Shown: in pieces, positions 55,348 through 64,000 of the stretch
Numbering within the stretch: the stretch's first letter is position 1
Layout of the letters: each line of letters starts with the position of its first letter
Source: Gnetum montanum
Lineage: Eukaryota; Streptophyta; Gnetopsida; Gnetales; Gnetaceae
Assembly (NCBI GenBank): GCA_015680685.1
Contig: MNCI01025456.1
Location: forward strand, 772,822-836,821
Length of the DNA: 64,000 nt
Reading direction: 5' to 3'
The notes under the pieces: model-generated
The model's database searches: none
What the model was told of the DNA's origin: nothing
Seen by the model: only the letters and a program-made list of their open reading frames with translations
Made by a program: the position numbers and the translations under genes

Positions 55348-57700
55348 ATGTCTTCTTCTCATAGGAGCGATTCGCTACCCAAGTCTAATAGAGCTTATTA
55401 GCTAGTGCCTCAACAAGATTGAATTGTATATACTCATCCTAATGAGTATGCATCAAGCTTCATCTTCATCCTACACCAAGATGAACAGCTACAGTGGCAT
55501 GACATGGAAGGCAACACTGTGTTGTCACTCAATCAAGCTATTCTTGGAATGCTCTACCAAATGCTTACATAATGTGGTCTCCAAGACCACCATGCAGAGT
55601 ATATTGTGGAAGATACTGACACCAAGGATTATCATCCCATTGAAGCACAACGTCTACGGGACTGACAACTAGAATAGTGGTAGGAATTTTCGAAGGGAAA
55701 ACAACTTAATGATTCTCCATTCCTATTGTACCAACAAGCTAGTGGGGAACCCTTCTCTAGGGGTCTTCTATTCAATGAAACTCCTCTCTTTGACTTTGGA
55801 GATGGAGGTTAAAACTAGAACTTGTACTCCATAATTCATAATCCTAGTTTTGGTAACAAGGGATCCGATGACAAAGAAGGATTTGGAGGGGCAAGTCAAG
55901 TTAGGGATGCAAACAAGAAGTAAGATTGTGATCATGGTCACGATCGTCGAAGAGCTGGAAGTAGGCACCGTGATGGTGCTGGTTCTCCTTCCTCCTTCCC
56001 TTCATCCTCTTCTTCTTCTTCTGGCTTTGATTGTGACCATAGAATGTGAGATTGTGATGGAGGTGATTGAAATGAACGAAATGACCATCACAACCCAAAT
56101 AACCAAAGGAACTGTTGAGACAAACAAGATTACGAGTGTAGACATTCAAGAGAGGCACATCACCATGAACAAAGGGGTAGTAGAGGGCATCGTAAGCTCC
56201 ATGATCAATGCCTCAATGAGCTTCTACTTGGCACCCAAAGTATGCTTAACATCATAGAGGTAGTAGAATTCCAATAAGGCAGGTGAAGAATAGTCGGATC
56301 AAAAGGTTAGACATGAACAACATTCCTCGATTTGAAGGGGGATAAAACTATGATCTGCAGAATCATCTTTAAGATTTTCAAGGTGCATGTGCCTTGAAAA
56401 ACATAGAGAATGAGTGGCAAAAACTAAATTTATTCCCCATGACACTCATCAAAGAAGTAGAAAATTGGTACTAGTCCTTAGAGTTGGAATGTATCAGATG
56501 GTAGAGTACCATGTTGGAATTGTTCAATGATTAATATCAAATGTACTCCAGGGTGTCAAACTTAAGGAGGCAAATTCAAGAATGGAGATAAGGAAGGAAC
56601 AAACCCTTGGATGCTACCATTGGTTGATACTATGGGTTAATGCACAAATGTCTGGGCTATGGTTATTTGCAATTGGATCAACTTTGCTACATAGTAGATA
56701 GGCTTCGATCAGAAATGAGGGAAACCCTCGGTGTTTATGCCCAAGGGCGATTGTCAGAAGTAATTTCCTATCAGATACAAAGATTAATAGAGTAGGTCGC
56801 CAAAGAGGAGGGCAAGCTAATAGAAAGAGAAAGTGCAAAAGAGTACAACTACGATCCTTCCATTTGCAAGAGAAAGGTTCGATTCTATGATAGTGAGGAC
56901 AAGTTTGTATTTGATGAGGAGGTGAATAAGAAAATCTTGCCACTTCAAAAATTCCAATTTGAACTTACAACCAGAGTTGATTAGTTATGGGACTCAATGG
57001 ATAATAGATTCCAAGCTGTTCTCAAAATTTCCTAAGAGTCCAAGGAACAAGGTAGTGATTGTGAGCGTAGGAGGCACAAGGAAGCTAAATTTGCATATAA
57101 CAAAGGTAAGGGCAAGATTGTTGCAATCAAAGAAGTTGCAGATAGTGAATTAGATGATGATCATGGGTGTGATGTCTATCAGTATGAACATCCTAAGGAA
57201 TGTTGCCCGTTTGCATTGCATCTATAGGTGTCTGGGATGTATGCCTTATCTCCATGACTTACACAAAGGCAAACCTCCAAAAGGTTACCTTATCCTCAAC
57301 ATAATCTCAGGCAGTTCCACTAGCAACAATTGTATTATCCAAGTGGAGCTCCACCACAATCATATGAACAATATCAACAGTGGTAGCAACCACAATCATG
57401 GGTGTTGGCACTGCCAAGGTAACAATACCCTTACTTGTATCCTGATTCATAAGGTTACCATGTTCAACAACCCATATCTCCACATGACTCCTCCAGTCAT
57501 GTCTCGAATTTGCAACCTCACTACCATCCTTTAGATTATTATCGATCTAATTCACCACATGAAAGAAGGGATACCACCTCTTACCCTTATCCTCCTCCTA
57601 TCCCTACACATACTCCTCCACTTGCATAGCTACCACCTACTCCATCTATGTAGGGTGAACTACCAACCCAACCGCAACAATGCAATGCTACGAGGGTTGT
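55348..57700 (+). pseudogene. Ty3 gag
   Basis: ATG 55348 gives MSSSHRSDSLPKSNRAY, then broken frames. The capsid core near 56400-56570 reads LFPMTLIKEVENWY, STMLELFND, YSRVSNLRRQI; then ETLGVYAQGRLSEVISYQIQ (56728-56790) and VAKEEGKLIERESAKEYNYD. The C-terminal motif CDVYQYEHPKECCP (about 57170-57210) has one Cys changed to Tyr compared with the 47.6 kb copy. Nonfunctional. Confidence 0.85.
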
Positions 57701-57869
57701 TAATTTATAACTAAATCATTAATCAAAGGGATCAATTGCCCAATCAAAGAAAAGACCTTTCTTTTGACCCTGTAGTCCACCTAAGCGTTGTCCTACACTT
57801 GCAGTTGACAACCCTACTCCTACCTCTCCCTCGTCTATACCAAATTTCTTTGGGCCTCCTTCAAACCAA

Positions 57870-58510
57870 ACTCTACCAAGGATCCATACTGTAATGCTCA
57901 CTCATACTGTGTCTAATTGGATTCATGCAGGAAACCTTCCCAAGAAATTAGCCTATGTTGGAAGTCCTCTAATTTATTTGCAGATTGTTTAGAATGAACT
58001 AAGCAAGGTTTTTATTGATTCAAGTTCTAGTGTTAATTTAATTTCTCATGACATGTACACTGCCTAGAACCTACCTCCTTTAAAGAAGAGTAACATAAGA
58101 TTAGAATTGGTAGACCAGTTCAGCACTATTCCATTGGGATTGGTAGAAGACATTATAATCACTATCTGTGGGTGGTCTTATCTTGTTGATTTCTTAGTAA
58201 TCAAAGTGGAGAATTGCAAAAGGGATTTCCCTATCATAATGGGAAGGGAATGGCTAAGCACCATCGGTGCAAGAATGGACATCAAAGATCTTTCCCTAGA
58301 AATATTGAAGGAAAATGCATTTGGAAAGATCAAGAAGAAGAGAGTTCCATGCATCACATACAACAATACAAGGTGAAATTATGTGTAGAAGTTGTGGGCC
58401 ATAAAGCAAGCATCTATCTCGGCATGCAAGCAATGTGCACCAGAAACAAAAATTCAAAGGTGTTTATATGTAGTAGCCAGAAAATAGGAGGGCATCGAGT
58501 GGTTGACCAC
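57870..58510 (+). pseudogene. Ty3 protease
   Basis: ELSKVFIDSSSSVNLISHDM (57996-58055) is the retropepsin active-site region. The expected D-S/T-G-A/S is D-S-S-S, so the flap-base Gly is lost. Further on FLVIKVENCKRDFPIIMGRE (58186-58250) matches the second conserved segment (I-L-G-R-x-x-L). Confidence 0.8.
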
Positions 58511-58639
58511 TAATTCTGAAAGCACCACACTTTGCATGAAACCAACTGAGAGCTTGACATGTGCATATGTCACAAGCATGAATGAACTAGAGTAGGTTCA
58601 TTACCAACTCTTTGATGACAAAAATGATGATACTCATTG

Positions 58640-59560
58640 GGAAGAGTTGGAAATTCCTAGAAAATCTAAACAAGAGCCCCTTGAGCTGAAAATGTTACTA
58701 GTGGGAATGGAATATGTATTTTTGGAAAATGGGAATCCAGTTATAATCGATACAAAACTTGCTCCAAATCAAAAAAGGATGTTGTTGAAGGTAGTTGAAA
58801 GATGGTCAGTAGGTTTTGTTTGGTCATATTCTAAACTCACAAGGATTGATCCAAGGATATGCCAACATCACATCTACACCAACCTAACCATGAAGCCAAA
58901 ATGATAGCCATAGAGGTGATTGAACCCCAAACTAAAGCAGATCATCAAGGAGAAAATCGAGCAACTCCTCAAGGCAGGGTTCATTTATCCCATTGCAGAT
59001 AGTGAGTGGGTTAGCCCACTTGTAATTGTACCAAGGAAAGATGGCAAGTGGTAGGTTTGCATCAATTTCAAGTTGTTGACCATGGAAAAATTCAAGTATG
59101 ATTTTTCGTTGCCATTTGTTGACCAGGTGCTCGACATCTTATTTGGGCATTACTACTACAGCTTTCTAGATGGTTATAGTGGTTATAATCAAATTCAAAT
59201 TGCACTAGAAGACCAAGCAAAGACAACATTCACAAGTCCCTGGGGGCCTTTTGCATATCACAAGATGCCGTTTAATCTATGCAACGCTCCTGCCACATTT
59301 CAACGCCTAGTCCTAAGCATTTTTCAATAGTAGATTGGTAGTGGTATAAAAGTCTTCATGGATGAGTTCTCCACTTATGGAGCTACATTTTAGCAAGCCC
59401 TAGACCACCTTGAGTAAGTGCTGAAATGATGTGTCGAAACTTACTTGTGGCTTAATTGGCAAAAAAGTCAACTCATGGTCTAGGAGGGCATTGTACTAGG
59501 GTACAAAATATCACAAGTAGGAATTGCACAAAATATCACAATGAAGAATTGAGGTGGACC
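58640..59560 (+). pseudogene. Ty3 reverse transcriptase
   Basis: LLKAGFIYPIADSEWVSPLV, VPRKDGKW, FLDGYSGYNQIQIA (catalytic Asp in F-x-D), TTFTSPWGPFAYHKMPFNLC and NAPATFQRLV are classic Ty3 RT blocks. The Y/F-x-D-D box reads FMDEFSTYG near 59355-59380: the second catalytic Asp is Glu. Stops at 58903, 59053 and 59327-59332 among others. Confidence 0.95.
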
Positions 59561-59569
59561 CTAAAAAAG

Positions 59570-60180
59570 TAAGGATCATCCAAGGAATAAACCACCAGCT
59601 AGAAACAGTTAGAGATGTTTAGTCATTCCTTGGTCATACTGGCTATTACTGGTAATTCATAGAAAATTTCTCTATGATTGCAAAACCATTGGTCAAGCTA
59701 ACAAAGAAATGCTTCCTTTGTCTCAACCGTAGAATGTGAGAAAGCATTTCAGCAACTAAAAGAGAAGCTTGTAGAAACTCCAATCCTATAAGCATTTGAC
59801 TAGTCTAGGCCATTTGATATCATGATGGATGCATCAAATTATGCCTTGGGAGCTATGCTAACATAATTAGATGACAATAAATGACCATATTACATCCATT
59901 GCGCTAGCCAAAGCATTGTGGGTGCATAACTAAACTACACCACGACAAAGAAAGACTTGATGGTAATGGCATTTGCTCTAGAGAAGTTTAGGCATTATGT
60001 GCTTGGATACAAGGTGTTTGTGCACATAGACCATAGTGTCATCCACTTCCTAATGAATGACCCAACGGTAAGCCACTATGTCATACAGTGGCTGGTGATC
60101 TTGCAGGAATTTGATCTCATGATGGTAGATCAAAAGGGCATTGAGAATGTGGTCACCGATCACTTGTCTTAGTTGCGATA
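59570..60180 (+). pseudogene. Ty3 RNase H
   Basis: MDASNYALGAML-type start near 59823-59860 (first Asp present), then LMVMAFALEKFRHYVLGYKV, HIDHSVIHFLMND and LMMVDQKGIENVVTDHLS (59957-60170). Stops and a frameshift separate it from RT. Confidence 0.85.
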
Positions 60181-60429
60181 GGATGATAAAGAGAAAGAAA
60201 GCCTACTCTTTAACATGTTTCCTAATGAACTTCTCTTTGCTGGGGCTATAACTGAACAGATGCTTATTGAGCGAAAATGGTATGATAACATTCTCACCTA
60301 TCTTCTAACTTAGGAGATGCCATAAGTGTTAGACCACTGGAAGAAACAATAGTTTCTTCACCATGTAAAGCACCTCATGGAGATCAACAGACACCTCTAC
60401 AAGGTATGCATTGATGACCTAGTTCATTA

Positions 60430-61530
60430 GTGTGTCCTTGATGCTAATCAACTACACGTTCTCCAACATGCTCATGAAGGTCCTTGTGGAGGACACTATG
60501 TTGGGGGATGCACATCCATTAAAATCCTGATAGCAGGGTACTACTACCCAACACTTTTCAGGGATGCTCCTCATTACATCCGCTCTTGTAAAAAATGCTA
60601 ATGAGATGGTGGAATGACTACTTGAATGAAGGAACCTTAACAATGGATTCAACCACTGGAACCATTCGACATTTGGGGCATTGACTTCATGGGTCCCATC
60701 ACACCCATGTCAAATGGAAAGGCATACATCATAGTCACTATTAACTATTGTACAAAATGGGTAGAAGCAGTAGCGGTCATCAACGATACATCCTCTACTG
60801 CTACTTGGTTTGTACAACAAAACGTTGTAAATAGGTTTGATGTGCTATGTGCATTAATTTTTGACAATGGAACTCACTTTACAGGTAGTACTTTTTGAAA
60901 GGTCATGCAACGCTTAGGGGTTGAACATAAACTCACAACACCTTACCATCCACAAGCTAATGGTCAAGCTGAGGTTACTAATAGGGAAATCACAAGGATA
61001 CTAACAAGAACTATTAGCAAGTATAGGAAGGACTAGAACATAAAACTCAATGATGCCCTTTGGGCCTACTGCTCAACATGGAAACTTCCTATAGGCTACT
61101 CTCCTTATGAGCTTGTGTACAAAAAATTACCAACACTTCTAATTCAATCCAAGCTTCATACACTTTCAACTACTTGTGACCTTGACCTTGACTTAAGTCT
61201 AGCCCAAAAAGAATGACTAATGAATCTTAACCTGCTAGATGAAAATCAATTAGTAGCCTTATCATCTAATGAGTTGCACAAGGCCTATAACAAAAAGTGT
61301 TATGACCTAAAAATCAGAAAAGTTAAATTTCAACCAGGAGATAAGGTTCTCTACTAGAACCCCACACACGTACCTCAATGAACTAAGTTTTAAATGTTGT
61401 GGAAAGGACCTTACATCATTTATGAGACTTTTTATTCTGGGGCCATGATGATCTATAAACTTGAGAGCCCAAACAAAATATAGCTAGTCAACAGTCAACA
61501 AATCAAACCTTTCCATGAGCATATGCTAGC
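60430..61530 (+). pseudogene. Ty3 integrase
   Basis: FDIWGIDFMGPITPMSNGKA (60668-60723, first Asp), IFDNGTHFTGSTF (second Asp, about 60860-60895) and TPYHPQANGQAEVTNREI (Glu, 60940-60990) give the D,D,E core. KVKFQPGDKVLY and MLWKGPYIIYETF are the GPY/F-type C-terminal module; no chromodomain follows. Stops at 60896-60898, 61036 and elsewhere. Confidence 0.9.
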
Positions 61531-61620
61531 TAACACAATAAGCACCTCATCAGATGGACAACCACACTCCATATTTCAAATCTCCTCCTTTCAACTTAGT
61601 TTTGGGGGAGATGGTCACTC

Positions 61621-62265
61621 ATGTTAATCATAGAAAGTGGCTCCTCAGTTTTCCAAATTTTTTGTTTTACAACTTTTTGTTTTACACATTCTTTATTTTA
61701 CATCTTTTTATTTTTATGTTATTAATCTTTTCTAATTTCTGTTTTACACCATCGTTAGTACATTTTCTATTTCTTGAATATTTTACACTTTCTTTTATAT
61801 TTTATATTTTCTTTTATTTGGTGTGATTTTTTAACTTTCTCTTAATAAGTGCCAAGTACAGTGGTAATGCATTACTTGATGGTGGTATGTACTATTTTTA
61901 TTATTTGATTGTTGGTGTCTAGTTTTTGGCTTTGAATTTTGTTATGGATGATTAGGACATGGTTTCTTTTTCATGCAATAGGTAGTGAGTCCACAACATC
62001 CACCCATCCACAAACTCTATGGTTTTCGTTATTTTGGAAATGTGCAGTCCCTTTTTCATTAATAAAACTTGAATAAATTTGTGAGTTTGGTAGTTTTCAG
62101 AATTGCAAAGGATTCATAGGTTTGAACAAGGTGTGGCTTCAAGGGGATTTGGTATTCTTTGTGCTTTTCTATTTGCCTGGGTGCATTTGTGTTTTCATGA
62201 ACTTCTTGTTATTCTGTGCCATCCAATAAAAGGAGGTTGAATGTGTCCTTACATGGTGTGGTTCT
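61621..62265. other. 3' region of the Ty3 element, nothing coding recognised
   Basis: T-rich sequence after the polypurine-like tract. No LTR matching 54397-55187 is found here, so the element's 3' end was lost or lies beyond the next insertion. Confidence 0.4.
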
Positions 62266-63230
62266 TGTTGGCACATTTTGGCCATTTCATGGAACAGAGA
62301 TATGAGATGATTGAAACCTTCAAAATATTTCAATAGAACTATTGAAATGGCAAGATGTAGGTTGAAAAGGTATTTATTCCTATCACTCGCAAAAAAAATA
62401 TTGGATGAGATGGGCTGCATTTATTCTCCCTAATTTTAATTCTTTAGATTATCAATCAGACTGATACTTAGCATGGGAAATAGGCATATGATTTTGCTTC
62501 TCAAAATTCACTAGGTTGAAAATTTTACATGGCTCAAGTATGTAGAATTCTTTGATCATTACTTATCCCTACTGAAGATGTTCACCTTCTTCCAACTCAT
62601 CTCTTTTGTGGATATTCCAGAGGTCTGTCTAACTCTTATTTGGAACATGCTATGAGGTGGATTAGGTATACTAGAGTATTATCCTCAAAGCACCATCATT
62701 GGTTGTCTACATCATCAACTAAAGCATTCCTTGCATGGAGCAATTAAGGAAGGAAGGCCTCTGCAGTAACAAAGGAAATTTCATCTCTTAATAAAGCAAT
62801 GCAAAGAGATACCAAATGTAGGATGTCGGTAAATACAAATCTTATGATGAGTTGGGAACCATAAGTGTCTTACAAGATTAAATTAGCTTTGAAAAATCCT
62901 GATAGGATTTGTAGGGCTAATATTAACAGGGATACTGATATGTTTCATTGGTTTTAAATTAAAAAAAGCAGGAACTTGGACTACGACGACCACTACACAA
63001 TCTACATAACGTGACACTCACTTTGTGTTGAAAACGTGAGAGCGCCACTCCATTTATGCATTCGGTTGTACACACTTACATATATATTTATATATTAACC
63101 CATCCATGTATGCATCAACTCCATGGTTATTATCTCTACTACTATGATAAAATATTTTATGATTTAAAAAGGGACTTTGTGCAACAATTGTTCAAAGTCC
63201 CATGTGAATTGAACACTTGTCAATTGAAAT

Positions 63231-63246
63231 GGTGGTTATAACCACC
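63231..63246. repeat. Perfect 16-bp palindrome, copy 1
   Basis: GGTGGTTATAACCACC equals its own reverse complement. A second identical copy is at 63526-63541; the two flank the minisatellite. Confidence 0.95.
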
Positions 63247-63348
63247 ACAAAGGCCACTTGTCAACTACAACCTCTTTATCTCCACCAAGGCCACTTGTCA
63301 ACTAAATGGGACACGTGTCAACTATAGCCTTTTTGTCTCCATGGTGAC

Positions 63349-63495
63349 CACTTGGCAATTAAATGAAGACACTTGGCAAATGAATGAAGACACTTGGCAA
63401 CTGAATGAAGACACTTGGCAACTGAATGAAGACACCTGGCAACTGAATGAAGACACTTGGCAACTAAATGAAGACACTTGGCAACTAAATAGGAC
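63349..63495. repeat. 21-bp minisatellite, seven units
   Basis: Unit CACTTGGCAACTGAATGAAGA with 0-3 changes per unit, followed by a partial unit. Each unit has a CANNTG E-box (CACTTG; one unit has CACCTG). It lies 85-230 bp upstream of the TATA box, an enhancer-like position. Confidence 0.95.
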
Positions 63496-63525
63496 ACTTG
63501 TCGCCCGCAGCTTTTTTCTCTCTAT

Positions 63526-63541
63526 GGTGGTTATAACCACC
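63526..63541. repeat. Perfect 16-bp palindrome, copy 2
   Basis: Identical to 63231-63246, about 40 bp upstream of the TATA box. Confidence 0.95.
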
Positions 63542-64000
63542 CAAGATATTTTGTAACTTACCTACCTATCTTTGAACCCTATAAAAAGGCTTCAGGGGTA
63601 AGAAGAAGGGGGGATACATCACACTTTGGGAGAAGACATTGGGATCACACTTGGGCTCTCACTTGGAGACACACTTTGCGTCTTGGGAGAAGAGCATTTG
63701 TACAAAGAAAGTGTGAAAGATTGCTTGTAAGATGGCTTGCTAGAGTAAAGATTTCAGCCTCTTTGTCATATTCCTATGAGTTATGTTTTATGTTTATTTT
63801 GTTTAAATTGTTTAGCTAGTGGTTTAGATAGTATCATCCTTGGCAAGTAATTTTGGGATTTTTAGATTGCTCTTATTATTCTCGTTGCTTGATAGAAAAT
63901 TTCTATTAAAATTTTTCCATAGAAACGCTTGTGTTTAAAAGCCTTAAGAGCATTTTAGTAGTAAATTTTGTTATTGTGCAATGTATAGGAACTGCTATTG

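Larger units (their letters stand above)
54397..61620 (+). mobile_element. Decayed Ty3/Gypsy element with gag and pol (Athila/Tat-like primer site)
   Basis: 5' LTR, tRNA-Asp-like primer site, gag, protease, RT, RNase H and integrase in Ty3 order. A polypurine-like TTTTGGGGGAGA lies at 61601-61612. No 3' LTR is seen before another LTR begins at 62266. Many stops and frameshifts and altered catalytic sites. Its gag is the family of the gag-only element at 41494. Confidence 0.9.
62266..64000 (+). repeat. Long LTR, truncated by the window end
   Basis: Starts TGTTGGCACATTTTGGCC as at 43266. TATAAAAA at 63580-63587. The downstream part (63590-64000) matches 45975-46350 closely. U3 contains a 21-bp minisatellite and two copies of a 16-bp palindrome. 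The stretch 62440-62960 has protein-like but unrecognised frames. Confidence 0.65.

Noticed and set aside
63349-63495. Direct repeats that might suggest a CRISPR array
   Set aside because: Contiguous 21-bp units without spacers in a plant LTR; it is a minisatellite.
63341-63556. ORFs of repeated EDTWQLN (plus) and SSFSCQV (minus)
   Set aside because: They come from the 21-bp minisatellite, whose length is a multiple of three, in the U3 of an LTR; not genes.

Overview
The window looks like nuclear DNA of a seed plant with a very large, repeat-filled genome, most likely a gymnosperm (inference). It has no bacterial gene organisation. It holds plant L1, RTE, Ty1/Copia and Ty3/Gypsy retroelements, tRNA-derived SINEs and hAT-type elements, nearly all decayed, and a host gene with a giant intron.

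The only host gene I can support runs on the minus strand and encodes a 2-oxoglutarate/Fe(II)-dependent dioxygenase. Its first coding exon is 22 nt long (38347-38326), behind a TATA box at 38482-38489. Exon 2 is at 8223-8108. The two join in frame to give the family's N-terminal signature. Intron 1 is therefore 30,102 bp, intron 2 runs off the left edge (more than 8.1 kb), and everything from 1 to 38325 is intronic apart from exon 2.

Intron 2, left part (1-8107): a possible minus-strand LTR end, a reversed Ty3 gag remnant, an L1 5' part with an inverted RT scrap, and a Ty3 gag start. Intron 1 (8224-38325): a nearly complete twin-primed L1 (10166-21042, with target-site duplications), split by a 5.1 kb Copia (12434-17515); further L1 pieces of the same family (21.1-22.6, 23.5-26.0 and 26.0-28.6 kb); a second, internally deleted Copia with an extra downstream ORF (30106-35880); SINEs; and two small hAT-like elements (36.3-37.9 kb).

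Upstream of the gene (38.5-64 kb): two RTE copies back to back; a gag-only Ty3 element (41494-51238) inserted in the tail of one RTE and itself carrying a nested long LTR that contains a BAHD acyltransferase gene fragment; SINEs; a solo LTR (53425-54234) inside an older LTR of the same family; a decayed Ty3 element with gag and pol (54397 to about 61620) that could be a relative of the former mobilising partner of the gag-only element; and the start of another long LTR with a 21-bp minisatellite (62266 to the end). The pol genes that can be read all carry stops, frameshifts or catalytic-site changes, so no transposon here looks autonomous. Assembly gaps lie at 26736-26796 and 47134-47367, and there is a single n at 48530.
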